A DNA stretch of 64,000 nucleotides from Diphasiastrum complanatum (GCA_029204225.1 CM055092.1:15896715-15960714); one strand, 5' to 3'. Counted from the first letter of the stretch, positions 26,233-38,225 are shown. Numbers and translations: made by a program. Notes: generated by a model from the sequence alone, not told the origin.

Positions 26233-26462
26233 AAACAAGGCATGTGGTATTCGCTCTGCCTATGGCAAACCATATGAGTAAAACTTTGTGATAAGAGGGA
26301 GATATAAACTCCTATGAATCATGGATGAGTGTCATAGTGCTGCCTCAATTGGAACTACATAAGACATCATACATGAAACAAGGCATATGGTATTTTCTCT
26401 GCCTATGGCAAAACATATGAGTAAAACTTTGTGATAAGAGGAGATATAAACTCCTATGAATC
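26233..26462. repeat. 88-bp direct repeat pair
   Basis: 26233-26320 and 26376-26462 are near-identical (AAACAAGGCATRTGGTAT to ATAAACTCCTATGAATC) and separated by 55 bases. They sit at the edge of gypsy copy A. Probably a local duplication. Confidence 0.8.
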
Positions 26463-26897
26463 TTTCTTATAACAATAGGTTGTCCGTTCCAGTCCATAAG
26501 AAAGTAAATACACCCAATCTCTTTTTCGAAAATCTTGAGGTCATCTTTTCAGATTAGCATAATGTATGTCCCGGTCTTGGGCACTTTGGACATTTTCGAA
26601 TTCTATATGTAGCATTTCCACATGTCATGCAAGAAATCAGCTACCTTCTAAAATCTGATCATTTGAGTTTCAACAGATATCTAGCACCATACAAAACCAC
26701 CATGAGTTTTAGGCCTCTAAACCATTAGGTAAGGCTTTAATACCGTGAGAGCCCCAACCCCTCACAACCATGATTAATTTACGGATCGAGATAGGCCTAC
26801 TGACCTCCTTTCGGGACTTTTGTCCAAGACCAGCTTAACGTGGGCATGACACTTTCCGTTTGACCGTCCATCTCAAGATGATCAGAAGAACTAAAGC

Positions 26898-27185
26898 TCA
26901 ATGATGTTCTAGTTTAGCAAATACGGCCAACCAAAACTGACCAGTGAACTTTGGATCATAATCGTTCACACCGTCGCTAGGTAATCCGTAAAGTCTAAAT
27001 AGACGTTCAACAAATATTTGAGCTAGATTAGAAGCCTTCGCGGTGGTCTTTACCAGAATAAACATAGCCAATTTGGTAAGACAGTCGACAATTACCCAGA
27101 TTGCATCATATTGTTTACTCATCCTTGGTAACCCAACCATGAAATCCATTGAAATGCTATCTCAATTTTGAGCAAGGATATTCAA
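26898..27185 (-). pseudogene. Gypsy copy A integrase core
   Basis: Reads DSISMDFMVGLPR, AIWVIVDCLTKLAMFI, AQIFVERLFRLYGLPSD and FTGQFWLAVFAKLE. The catalytic Asp positions are in SMDF and YDPKF. RPLNILAQN, a stop and DSISMD correspond to HPLDIPDKRWDSISMD in copy B. The active-site SDR is changed to a Asn-Asp-Tyr context. Confidence 0.8.
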
Positions 27186-27769
27186 TGGACGTTAAAGTCT
27201 TCCATGTGAGAAAATTGTCAAAAAATTGGCAAATCTAGCTTAATCAAAACCATGTAAATTGTACATAGGTGGGTCCCACACGTGTGAATCCTTGTTGGCA
27301 CGTGTGAGGTAAGGTCAAAGTAGTTTAGATCTCATTCATAGGGTGAGTTGGGCTTGTTTGGTCATAATTCCTAAATTATAGGGCCAAATTCCTTGAATCA
27401 TGGAGGTGGATAACCAACCTAGCCACCAACTTGGCAAAACCCTAGGGTTAGGTAAGATTCATCTTCCTTATTACATGTTGGATTTTCACCTAACTAGCTT
27501 TTTGTACATACAATCCATCTCTCATAGTAATGCCTTAGAATTTTTGAGAGCAATTTGGCAATCTTGGCTTCTTCACTATGATACTTTTTTTGTGATCCAA
27601 ATGATAACATAACTTGCTCTCTGGTAATTTATGGCTTCGGGCCGTATTGGAGGTCGTACCACACGTGTGGGGGTCGGATCTTCATGTGGATCAATATCTA
27701 TTTGTGAAATTAGAATATATCCAATTTCACACATTTATATAGAGAAGTCAGTGATGTCATAAGATAAAG

Positions 27770-27848
27770 CTTAGAAACAATATATGAACAACTCAAAAAG
27801 TCAAAGGATCTTAGAAACATATATGAGCAACTCAAAAAGTCAAAGGAT
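27770..27848. repeat. 40-bp tandem duplication
   Basis: 27770-27809 and 27810-27848: two copies starting CTTAGAAACA and ending GTCAAAGGAT. Confidence 0.9.
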
Positions 27849-27984
27849 CTAATCCAAAACAATAATAGAAGATACAATAAACAAAAAATCTTAGCCAAAC
27901 AGTCTCTTCATGTGGATCAATGCTTTTTTTTATTGCTTTTGGTTGATGTGGGTAGAATTCTAGATCAAGTTTTTGTCATCTAGT

Positions 27985-28096
27985 TTTGCATTCAAGATAT
28001 AATCAATCAATCAATCAATCCCCCTTGGGAGTCATTCATAGGCTTTGCATTCAAGCTATAATCAATCAATCAATCCCTCTTGGGAGTCATTAATAT
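27985..28096. repeat. Tandem duplication with (AATC)n core
   Basis: Two units of about 55-58 bases, TTTGCATTCAAG, then AATC repeats, then TTGGGAGTCATT. Confidence 0.9.
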
Positions 28097-28098
28097 GC

Positions 28099-29340
28099 TC
28101 AAGTAAGGTCCAAAATACTGTACTTCAACACTCCAACCATAAGAGGTTTGGCGTTGTTTAGCTGGCACTGGTCACACTTGACCACATAAGTTTCTACAGA
28201 GGGTTTAAGTTTCGGCCAACAAAAATCCCCTCGTACCAAATCTAATGTGTGATGTATGCCTATATGTGCTAAGGCGGGACACTCGTAAAGAATTTTCTTT
28301 TTAATCGCATCCACATCAGGTATGCTATCTTCCCTTTCTTAAAGAAAAGTCCATTACGGATAGAGAAGTCATCAACACTTTTTTTATCCTTTCCCTCAGA
28401 CTGACCAGAGTCAACAGAATTCTCTGCCAAATTGGTCCAAGTGCAGGTCTTTTGCACAAAGACCACTCTCAGGGAAAGATAAAAATATGTGCTAATCTTA
28501 GTGAAGGAAAGTTTGTTCACCTCACCAATTCGACTAATTGCATCAGCCACACGATTGGTGGTTCCCTTGATATACCGCACCTCAAAGTTGAATTCTTGCA
28601 TGAGTTCTGCCCATCGGGCCTTACGACCTCTCAGATCATTCTGATTACAAAAATATTTCAAAGGCTTATGATTTGTGAACTTATTACCATGAACTTATTA
28701 CCATACATGTGACATCTCCATGATTTCAGAGCATGGATCACAACAAAAAGCTCTTTTTCCTGAGTAGTGCACCTGACTTGCGCATCAAATAACTTTATAC
28801 TCTCAAAAGCAATGAGCCGACCCTCATGTAAGAGAACAACTTTAATAGCCATATCACTTGCATAAATGTTAATGACGAAAGGGATATTTGGATTTGCTAT
28901 TCTCAACGTGGGAGCCGAGTTGATTAGAAACTTGATCTTTCGAAAACAATCATCTAATTTCTCGTTCCATTTAATCGGAGAGCTAGGCCTACCTTTCTGA
29001 CTCTTCACCCCTTTTAAAATATTATCAAGGAGCGGCAATTTTTGAATACTCTTCAATAAACTTTCAAAGTAACACTCTAAAACTCAAACACGACCTGAGT
29101 TCACAAGCAGATTCAGAAATTGGCCATTCTGCAACCATCCTTACCTTTTCTTTGTCAATCTTGATCCCCTCAGCGATGATCTTATGACCTAGGTAAAGAA
29201 GTCCCTTCTTAAGGAACTCAGACTTAGATTCTTTAGCAAAAAGCTAATCTTGTCTTAAAATATTTAAGCAACCACGAGATGCTTTAATGCTCGTTTAGTG
29301 TTTTATTCTAGTCCAAAACGTCATCTAGAAATACTTCAAC
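28099..29340 (-). pseudogene. Gypsy copy A RT end, RNase H and integrase zinc finger
   Basis: NEKLDDCFRKIKFLINSAPTL, INIYASDMAIKVVLLHEGRL, TQEKELFVVIHALKSWRCHM and ELMQEFNFEVRYIKGTTNRV are RNase H landmarks. The linker KSVDDFSIRNGLFF and the integrase H2C2 finger HIGIHHTLDLVRG..CWPKL..CDQCQLNNA follow. RNase H catalytic residues are partly replaced (ASDMA). Frames are split over three open stretches. Confidence 0.85.
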
Positions 29341-29721
29341 AAATCTTCCCAAGAAAGGATGAAATAAGTTGGCCTACTGACATACTTACGAGATTTTCAT
29401 CCGGGATCAATCCAATCATGGCATGACACCGTCGTCCTACATTTAGACCCTCTGCACATTCCACCGTGCCTAAAAGCACCATTCGTTGGTCCTTTCGAAG
29501 GGGCAACAATGATGCAGCTGACATGGCATTGGTTGACAAGTTCTATCACCTGAATCTATCGTTCGCCATAGAAAACACCCACCTATTTAGAGATGGAATT
29601 GCTAATGTACTTGCATACACCCTTTGCTTATAGGCCCTCAATCACTGAGGCTCTACCCACCACACACCTTAGGGCAGTGTATGACCTTCTTGATACCCAA
29701 CTGCAGCACCCTTAGGTCTTC

Positions 29722-30611
29722 GTGGTGCTTTATGTTATGATATTTCTTCCTTCCGTCCTCCCACACTTGTTGAGGCAATGTCTCTTGCCAGTACTTTACA
29801 GCATAAGTACTCTGACACTCTTCCTTCCCGCTTCTCCCAACCCCATCCTTCTGCTTCATCTTTTCCCGCTGTGTCCACCCCTACACATGCCCCTTCTGTT
29901 CCAGCTCTCTCCATTGTCCCTTCGTCTCCTCGTCCTCCGACTCCTCGACCTGCTTTTGTCCGACGTTACACGTTTGCAGAGTTCACTGACCTTCAGCAGC
30001 AACGTCTTTGCTTTCGTTGTAAGAATCCTGACCATTTTGCCCGTGATTGCCGTCAACCTCTCCCTACTACTACTGCTGTTTTTTACCATGATGGCACTAC
30101 TCCAGATAATTCTGATATCTACATTCATATTTCTGATGAGCCTGACCTATCCTCTGAGCCTTCCACTAATTTACTTCCTGCTACTTGTCATGCTCAGCTT
30201 GCCTATGCTACTTGGACAGGGCGTCCTGGTCCTCACTCCATTCGGTTACATGTACGTATTACATCGTGAGTATATTGCTTTAGTTGATACTGGCAGCACT
30301 CATTCTTTTATTAGCAGTTATATCACTAGTCGGATACGTGCTTCACCTGTTCCTGCTTCACAGCCTCTCACAGTTGAGGTTGCCAGTTCCCATTCTTTTC
30401 CTAGTTCTCAGATGTTTCAGTGTTTACCATCCCGCATTGGAGATTTTTCTGGACAGGCAGATCTTTACATTATTCCTATGGAGCGTTATGATCTTCTCCT
30501 TGGTGCTGATTGGTTTGCATCTCTTGGAGCCGTTACACTGGACTTGAAACAACAGACATTGACATTTGTACTTGATGCAGTTACACACTCACTTGTTGGC
30601 ATTGATTCTCA
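29722..30611 (+). pseudogene. Gypsy gag C-terminus and protease
   Basis: One frame (29778-30269) carries SLASTLQHKY, a Pro/Ser-rich region, the CCHC zinc knuckle CFRCKNPDHFARDC and AQLAYATW. A second frame carries the protease YIALVDTGSTHSFISSY, MERYDLLLGADWFASLG and LKQQTLTF. The sequence runs straight from HSLVGIDSHG into an LTR at about 30612, so all of pol is missing. It is closely similar to the gag-protease at 52866-54283. Confidence 0.85.
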
Positions 30612-31051
30612 TGGAGACTGGGCTCATTACATTCGCCGCGTCCATTTACATTTACTTTACTTAAATGCATAAGCAGGCCTTGGGCCCTTTTTTATTCATT
30701 AGTGACACTTAGACTGTATGGTTGGCCTTTGGCCTTATTATTCATTATTAGGCCATTTGGACATATTACTGGAGAGTGGGGGCCTTCTTGGAGGGCGCAC
30801 TATTTTCCCTCCCAGTTGGGCGATAGCCACCGGAAGCTTCCTTTTAGGGCTTCCTCTTAGCTATAAGTAGGGAAACTATGTCATTCCTTATTCAACTGAT
30901 GATATTGATCTCTCTCTATAGTCTCCTTAATCTCTCTCTTTCCTGCTTTCTAGGGTTAAGTCTTGCTTATGTGCTGCTTTCATAGCTTAAGTCTTGCTTA
31001 TGTGATGCTTTCATACCTTAGCTCTAGATCAGCTGTGGCTCTATTTGTAAC
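30612..31051 (+). repeat. LTR copy L1
   Basis: Starts TGGAGACTGGGCTCATTACA, carries GCATAAGCAGGCCT, the TATA-like box TATAAGTAGGG at 30862 and a duplicated GTCTTGCTTATGTG unit, and ends near TTTGTAACT. It is followed by ATTAGAGCAC, a damaged initiator-tRNA primer site. Homologous to L2 (55422-55781, -) and L3 (63791-64000, -). Having protease on the left and a primer site on the right means it joins two pieces. Confidence 0.85.
30862..30872 (+). promoter_or_regulatory. LTR TATA-like box
   Basis: TATAAGTAGGG within L1, at the place expected for the LTR promoter. The same word is at 17381 and, on the minus strand, in L2. Confidence 0.6.
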
Positions 31052-31310
31052 TGATTAGAGCACCGCACCTGCTCAGTTTTTTGGCTGGTGGATCGAGAGG
31101 GTAGCACTACGGGGTTGTTGTACAAGTTCATGGACATTGGCGAGGCCTTGCAGTGGCCAATTCTTCCAGACAGCAGATACATAAGTTAGCTGAATTTGTG
31201 ATTTTCGTTTACATTTCTTGCATTTTCATTGCATTGTATATGCTGATCAATTTTGGTGACTGCTTGAGTGATTGTTTAAAGTTAAATGCTTAAACATTTT
31301 ACACTGGTAG

Positions 31311-32900
31311 GATGAAGCAGCTCAGACCTATATGGTGGCGGTGGGATAAGTTCCATCGACCCATTCACACGGTGCTTCATCTACTACACCCTCTATGGCA
31401 ATCACCAAGCCAATTATAGGATGAGGAGCTACTAGAAGACTGGGACACATATGTGTCACGAGTCTACCCAGGGCAGTTTGGGAACATTCACAAGGGAACT
31501 AGTAAAGGAGAGAGAGTAGAATGTGGGTAGTTACATGGTAAGGTATTTTGGGGACCTCACACCTATTCTAACGAGGCTCAAGGTTCACGTCCTATCATAC
31601 GTAGGTACTGTACGCTTTATTTTAGCTCATCATTGCCTTTTTTACCTTTATGGTAGTGTTTTTGAGAAATGTTTAACTAATGATGTTGTGCGTACTTTTG
31701 ATTTCAAGACTTCTTGGCGTCGGCATGTGAGATAAATTACAGTACTTGAGCGCTTGCTTGTTCACACAAAAAAGTGCAGTAGGCTATTAGTGGAGCAGTG
31801 CGAGGCGTCGTTAACTTGGTGTTCTGCAACACGATCGACATATTACTTCGCCGCATGAAGGGGGGTCCTCTCTCAGAAGTGAACCTAGACAATTATGTCA
31901 CGGTTACTGAGGATGGGAGAGAGGTAGCTATGCCAGAGGACATCATGGCAAAGATTTACAAGGACATCCTCTAGGATGCGCTCCCCCAAAGATGTGTCAC
32001 TAGACAGGCCACCCCCCAATAGTAGAGCCACATCCGACTGGGAAATTTACTGTTATGGACTCGTCCTCCCTTAACCCTACTTACAAGTTGCTCTAATTAG
32101 CATCCCTTTATGTACAGGAATAGTTACAAATAAGGGCATGTCCTAATCTCTAGATGGTTCCACAGGGCCTCTAGATAGTGTATATAGGGTTATTATTTAG
32201 GCATTAGGTACATTATTGTATTCCTTCTCTTATAACAGGTACTGCTTGGGCTCTTCATGGACGATCTCTTTCCTATGCCTAGCTATTGCTTGTAAGGCTT
32301 TACTCATTGTTTGTAACTTTATAGATATATTTGTAGTTGTGTTCATAACATACCCCGATGCAACACCCCTATCACAATTTGTTTGTATCAACTAAGGTAA
32401 TGGAATTCCATGTTTTCAAGTTATAAGATTACATAATGTCTAATTGTATTGCTAATTAGCTTTATGAATGTGCTTGCTTTGCATGTACTTATCCTCGTGT
32501 CCTAAATGTGTAGGAAGATCGATTTGCAAGCCCAACAGGGAATGTGGACCTTGGGCAAGAGGAGCCGTTGAACTTTGACTTCCCACAAATTTCCCCTATC
32601 CCTCCCGATATACGTTTCGTTGATCCAGATGCAGAGACCCACACTGAGTGAGACGATGCAAAGTTGGACATATTGTTGGACACCATGTTGAGCATGGGGT
32701 GATCTAGGACTGGTAGATCCAACAACCACCCAAGCTTAGCTGACTTGTATGTGTGACGCCAGATCAGGAGGCAGAAGCACATGCCCCCAACACATCCACC
32801 GCCCCACCCGGACCTATGGGCAAGAGTAGGGGCAGACCTAGAGGATCAGGCATCAGATCTAGCCAGAGCAGGAATTAATCTGCTAGAGGTAGAGGTAGAG
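31311..32900 (+). pseudogene. hAT transposase remnant 2 (C-terminal half)
   Basis: After an acceptor (TGGTAG/GATG at 31310/31311) one frame reads RWDKFHRPIHTVLHLLHPLW and WDTYVSRVYPG. This matches RWNYFHRSIDSVAHMLHPLF and WLQYIHRVGP of hAT remnant 1, and the intron position is the same. YFGDLTPILTRLKVHVLS (31540-31600) and HTKKCSRLLVEQ / NLVFCNTIDILLRRM (31770-31860) fit the dimerisation domain. Downstream come an acidic stretch (VDPDAETHTE, 32610) and AT-hook-like GKSRGRPRGSG and ARGRGRGRPR (32820-32910). Stops and shifts break it. Family function was cut-and-paste transposition. Confidence 0.65.
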
Positions 32901-33202
32901 GCAGGCCTAGGTGGCTAGACCCCTGGCCGGATGTGATAGAGTTCAGACAACAACTTCTCACCCTAGGATTTTACTTAACTATATGATCAGACATTCACTA
33001 GTTTCTCATGTATCATGCGTACAGTGAACACACAACTCTTTTATGGATGTACTATTTACTTTACGGCTCATTCACACTTCCTATTTTCATTACGTGGTTT
33101 ATATGCTTATGTCTTTAATATTTGGTTCAGGTAGCGTTGACAATATTATTGATTGTTCCTTTGAAGTTTGTACATGTAGGGACATGGCACCTTATAACAA
33201 AG

Positions 33203-33529
33203 CATTTTTTAAGCTTGCCGAATTTTTCCAAGATTCTGGTGTTTCCCTTGCATGACATCTTAGAAGCCCGTTCCGACCAAAATGGGTCGGAACGTTCCGG
33301 AACGTTCCTGGTTGGAACGATATTGATATACATTTAATTATTTTAATTATTTATCTTAATTTAATCCTTTGTTAAAAAAACGTATTTTTTTATTTTATTT
33401 TTTTGGGCATCGTTCCGGGATGGAACGCGTTCTGGAATGCGTTCCGTGTTCCGTTCCGGAACGGGCAACTAAGCATTTTTTAAGCTTGCCAAATTTTTCC
33501 AAGATTATGGTGTTTCCCTTGCATGACAT
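33203..33529. mobile_element. MITE-like GGAACG-word element between 56-bp direct repeats
   Basis: The element spans 33259-33473 (215 bp). Its ends are inverted repeats: CTTAGAAGCCCGTTCCG at the left, and CTTAGTTGCCCGTTCCG when the right end is read on the minus strand (15 of 17 match). Both arms are made of repeated GGAACG/CGTTCC words; the core is AT-rich. It lies between 33203-33258 and 33474-33529, direct repeats of 56 bases with two differences. No coding capacity. Confidence 0.75.
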
Positions 33530-34934
33530 TAATGTGTTCAGGCTTGTGAAACCCCTAAACCCCCAAAAAAATTTGAATACTAAAATTTTATTACTATATA
33601 GTTCAGTACGTTTTGATTTTTTTTTTTCTGCCTCTTTCCAGAACAGACAACTATGAACACAATCAACAGCCTAATTCAAGCAATGAAGCACAGACCGAAA
33701 TTAAACATAAAAAGACAGATTTTTTGGCTGGATTCTTTGGAGTAGAAAGAAAAACACTCACCAATAACGTATGCTCAAACTGTGCACTACGTTTGCCATC
33801 TGCAGTAACATCAGTCCAACCATCTGGCCACATTCTATCACGCCAGACCCCTATACATAGCAAAATCACACTTCCAATTAAAATTATTTTTCACGCATAC
33901 ATGTCTTAAACCCAAATTTCATATCACGAATAGCATAAGCCACAAACATACAATAAACACTCAAAATAAAACAGTGGACACTTGATAAGCTACAATAGGC
34001 TGACCTGAATTTATCATGGGCTCAATAGTAAAAATTTGTCCAGCTCTCATTACTCCAACAGCCTTGTTTCCTGCTCTGGTCAAGGAATAGACAGACACAA
34101 ATTTGCAGCTGACAAATTGAAGGATAATTATTACAACTTGAATACCCAAAGCTCCCTGTGGAAGGAGTACAAACTTGGGTGCATACTTGGCTTTCATTCT
34201 GAAACTAAAACTCCTAATGCATTATCAAAATTTTCAGTTGAGCATTCCCACAGACAACTTAACAGCATGAAAATTGAAAACTGATTGCGATTTCCGCAGG
34301 ATACGGGCATAGTGAGGAATATTTGGTGCACAGTGAAAAATCTCCCCTATGCCATGCCCGCAGTAAGATTTTGCCTGAACAAGAAACCACGCATTAACAC
34401 TTGATATATGCTTAAGAATGCAAAAACAGGGTGCATATATGGAGAAAACCATCTAAACATGCATTGCAATAGCTAAGAAAGAAACACTAGCCAGACAAGT
34501 ATGCTCACCATATAATGACACTCACCAACTTTATAGTAAGTCAAGTTACCAATGTAACTCCCTACAGTTATGAACAAGACACTAAGGCTAAATCTATAGT
34601 CACTAAGCTAAATGATATGATATGACTAAAATGACTGATAGTAAATTGAGGCCTACTAATAGCTGAACTGAAGGCTGAGCATTTCTTCAATCAAGGGCCA
34701 CCGATGATGAGGCTGCAAGGCGAAAAAAAAAAGTTTGAAAGCATGATTCGGGATAGAACCTGCGAATTAGGATTAGGGCCCAATAATGACCATAATACTC
34801 ATATATATGTCCAATAAATGCCATATAATACACGATAGGCCCTGGATATCACTAATCAAATGACAAATAATAACAAATGCAGCCACATGTTCTATATCAA
34901 TGTCCCTTGCCATGATATTTGTCCCTCAGAAACC

Positions 34935-35015
34935 TGTGGCGGAAAAAACAGGTTAGAACGTATTCCACACTCTGTACAATACGTTCCGGAACATATTGAC
35001 CAAAAACGATTAGAA
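34935..35015. repeat. Partial GGAACG-word element
   Basis: Contains CGGAAAAAACAGGTTAGAACG and ATACGTTCCGGAACATATTG. The AAAAACAGGTT core is shared with the copy at 59543-59720. Ends not resolved. Confidence 0.4.
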
Positions 35016-35089
35016 TAATGAATTAAGAAACACTTAAAAAGTCATTCTCATGTGGGTTCCCAACTTGTGCTAATGAGACTTGTCCCAAT

Positions 35090-36816
35090 TTTAGTTCTAT
35101 TTATCATACGACCCTGTCTCCATCGTCCATTCGCCACCAAGTTTATTCTCTTGTCGATCATCATTTATACCACTATGACGCTTTGTGTGTTCCTAGTCTA
35201 GTCTACCCGATGTTCGATCCCGTCTATTACATGATGCTCATTATTCTCGTGTTGGTGGTCATTACGGTTGTCAGAAGTCTTTTGCTTGTCTGAAACCTTA
35301 CTTTTATTGGCCACGCTGGAAACTTCAATTACTAGCTCTTATACAACAATGTATGTTCTGTGCTCAAAATAAGTATTCACAAATTAAGCCTTCTGGTCTT
35401 CTTCAGCATTGGCTGATTCCACATCGCCAGTGGACTGATATTTCTATGGATTTTATTTTAGGCTTACCACATGCACACAACGTGGCCTTGGTACTTGTCT
35501 TGTTGTCGTGGATCGTTTCTCCAAACAGGCACATTTCATTCCTGTTCGTGCTACCATTACTGCCAAACAGTGCGTCATAATTGCACGAATCGCGGTTCGA
35601 ACCTTGAACCACGGTTCGAATCATTCGGAGCCAGTTTGAGCTGGATTTCGGATTGAGCCGGATTTTAAAAATAAAAATAAATAATGAAAAAAAACCTCTA
35701 AAAGCCAAAAAAATGTTTTTGGAAAAAAAAAATTAGGTTCAAACCGTTTTTCGGTTGGAACCAGCCTGGCCGGTTCGAATCAGTTCGAACAGGTCGAATC
35801 CGCCCGATTTGAATCGGCCGATTTGAATCGACTTGTAGCCTTGTTACAGACCGTGATACTCGTTTTACTTCTGGGCTTTGGACTGAACTTATGCCTATCT
35901 TGAATATTAAAATTGTTATGGGTACAGCCTATCACTCTTCTGTTGACGGCCAGTCTGAAGTCCTTAATCCTATTGTTGAACATTATTTACATAACTTTGT
36001 CTCACCTTTTGGTCGAGATTGGGATCAACATTTGTGTTTTGTAGAATACAGCTATAACAGTTTTGTCGGTACCGTGTGTCTCCATTTCTACTGGCTAATG
36101 GATATTCTCCGTTGCTTCCAAGTATTCCACCCTCTCTTGATGGCATTCCTATTACTTTGTCTTCTTTTCTTACTGATTCTAGTAATTCTATTGTACAGGC
36201 ACAAGAGCATTTGGGGCGAGCTCAACATCGTTATAAGTCCTTGACTGATGGTCATAGGGAGTTTACTGAGGGCTAGTTTGTTTATGTTCGCCTTTCATTC
36301 GCACGTCATAAGTTTGTTCAAGGTCGTTCTCTTACTGAAAAACTGTCTGCTCGTTATTATGGTCCTTTTGTGATTGTCGAGAAGCTCAGCCCTGTTACTT
36401 ACCGTTTACAGTTACCTGTCACTACACATGCTTGTGATATTTTTCATGTTAGTCTACTACGTTCATCTCTTTCTCTCAATGAGCCATGTGATTCTTCATT
36501 TCTTAGTGACCTAGCACTTTTTCCATTTTTACCTGCTGCTATTTTACAAGTTCGAGTAATTCTGCGTCGTCGTCGTCGTTGTATTGTCCAATTCTTAGTC
36601 CAATGGGACGGTCGTCCAGTTGATGAGGCTATTTGGGAGTCTTTCGACGTTTTTGCACACTCACCTTTATTGCAAGAACAGGATCGCTCTCTTCATGCCT
36701 TAGTACGTAATACTACGGCTTCTGCACCTGATGATGCACCACTTTATGCCCCTGTTGTTCCAGTTGCTGATCCAGTTCCATGTTTGGGTCTGTTGAAATA
36801 TCAATCCACACTCTAG
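35090..36816 (+). pseudogene. Chromovirus integrase with chromodomain, inside the MAP1 interval
   Basis: 35090-35577 encodes the zinc-finger region (YFYWPRWKL, QQCMFCAQNKYSQIKPSG) and core start (TDISMDFILGLPHAHN) with frame shifts. After a repeat insertion it resumes with TDRDTRFTS, MGTAYHSSVDGQSEVLNPIV and GRDWDQHLCFVEYSYNS. 36370-36816 encodes VEKLSPVTYRLQLP and a chromodomain-like CIVQFLVQWDGRPVDEAIWE near residue 75, the mark of chromoviruses. Orientation is opposite to the MAP1 gene. It lies exactly where the aminopeptidase's central exons are missing. Confidence 0.85.
35577..35857. repeat. GGTTCGAA-word element inserted in integrase
   Basis: Starts CATAATTGCACGAATCGCGG, carries GGTTCGAACC, GGTTCGAATC, AGTTCGAAC and GATTTGAATCG words on both arms and an A-rich core with AAAAGCCAAAAAAA. 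It breaks the integrase frame between KQCVI and TDRDTRFTS. Its start and core resemble the copies at 48708 and 59543, but its word is different. A target duplication is not seen. Confidence 0.6.
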
Positions 36817-36832
36817 AGAGAACTATCAAACA

Positions 36833-36904
36833 GGGCGGATAGCTCAGTGGTAGAGCATCCCATCCGGTATGAGGGAGGTCTTGGGTTCGAATCCTAGTCT
36901 GTCC
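36833..36904 (+). tRNA. tRNA-like sequence (tRNA pseudogene or SINE head)
   Basis: 72 bases with a 7-bp acceptor stem (GGGCGGA with TCTGTCC, two G-U pairs), a D arm GCTCAGTGGTAGAGC (A box) and a T arm with GGTTCGAATCC (B box). The anticodon arm is poor: one mismatch, and position 33 is C rather than T, with CGG at the anticodon place. Near-identical TCAAACAGGG (36826-36835) and TCTAACAGGG (36928-36937) flank it, as target duplications would. That favours a SINE head over a working tRNA gene. Confidence 0.55.
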
Positions 36905-36939
36905 ATCCATATTATGATTTATGGATTTCTAACAGGGTC

Positions 36940-37870
36940 CAAGCAAACAACATGGTCCAAATCATCGAGCTTGTGACTATCTCCATTGTCCAACAGCAGT
37001 TAAATTGAATACATGCAATTTAGGTTGCATTAGAACGCATTCTGGACCCCCTAGCATTCCATACTACAGAACATTCAAAACAACATGCATATGTATAGTA
37101 CATAGTTAATTCAACTCAACTACGCTATAGATAAATATGTCTTTCCAATACAATCAAATCTTGATGCACCCCGAGCACAAGACCCCCATACAAACCAGTT
37201 CGACTTTACATTGCCCATCTATAGTCTCAAACCATCAAGCCCTGTCCTATGAGAGCAGAAAGTACTCTCCAATATCCAGTCCTAACATCTGTGCTTCTTC
37301 ATCTGCTGGGTCCACTCACTCCTCACAACCTGTTACACACTACACAGGTGCAAGCTCACCACATCCATAGCATCAACTACCACCTCCCGTGAATCTACGA
37401 GTTTACAGGTCTTCTAAGTCTGTTTTTTCCAATGGAAAACATCTAAGACAAAAGGGATTGGGTTAAAGTTGTGAAAGACAAACAATTGCCAAAAAACAGG
37501 GGACCGGTCACTAGCTTGAAAAGCCAAAAAACAGGACTGTACTTTATCTACTCAGAAGCTTCCTCCTCAGCAAATCTTTCTTTTAACGGTGGTTGTTAGT
37601 GTACTGTAATCTGAATTGTGAAGTCTTTCATTTTTTTAGTTAGCTTGAATGCTAGATATATTGGACAAATTATCAAAGAATAGTTCAAGTACCATTTGTC
37701 ATACAACAAAATGAATGCCTAGCACAAAAAAATCTTAGCACAAAGTAAAAATCTATGGTCCTCCTTAACATTGTGATTCTGTATCTGTAAGTCCTTGTAA
37801 ATAGAGTCACTCTTTTAGAGCCAGAAAACCTATCAACATTGTTTGTCCCTTGAGAATGTGTATGCCTAAA
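36940..37870. other. MAP1 intron space, no exon seen
   Basis: Searched on the minus strand for the aminopeptidase exon with the DGDIVNVDVT-type metal site; none found. GAACGCATTCTGGAC at 37032 resembles the GGAACG-word repeats. Confidence 0.4.
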
Positions 37871-38225
37871 TACCTGGCATCAGGTATTCCGTGACAAATA
37901 ACCTCATTCACAGACCTGTGGAATACAAACAACAAGATAAGACTTTCCAACTGCAGAGCAGATATAAAACTATAAGCATGTTAAAATGACTTCGACTGAG
38001 AAAAATCTATATACTCACGTGCAACATGATTTAGGGAAGAAATGATAATTAAGTGGGGACGGATATCCACCTGCAGAGCCATGAGTCAGTTCCACAGTAA
38101 GAATTACTATTCCTTATTTGAGCATTCATTAATGACATCAAAGAATTTTGAATTCCTTCCCTACGCGTCACTTTAGCATATGCCACTGACTCAGAAGTAC
38201 TACCAACTAAGGTTTCCTGGCAGTT

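Larger units (their letters stand above)
27192..28128. other. Unidentified insertion in gypsy copy A
   Basis: About 935 bases absent from the matching place of copy B. No coding sequence recognised. It contains two local tandem duplications (27770-27848 and 27985-28096). The flanks read GTTGAA and TTTAAC, a possible imperfect 5-bp duplication, but TG..CA ends or clear inverted ends are not seen. Confidence 0.5.
26470..29340 (-). mobile_element. Ty3/gypsy copy A, decayed and interrupted
   Basis: Minus-strand order: RT end (29340-29057), RNase H (29056-28658), RNase H end and linker (28661-28269), integrase zinc finger (28314-28099), a non-element insertion (about 28128-27192), integrase core (27185-26898), an LTR-like scrap (about 26860-26700), then the integrase C-terminal region (26660-26470). 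It matches copy B (43720-46450) block by block, so the two are one family. Many stops and frame shifts. Confidence 0.85.

Noticed and set aside
35590-35800. GGTTCGAATC words as pol III B boxes
   Set aside because: They occur many times in both directions without an A box, as part of the word-element arms.
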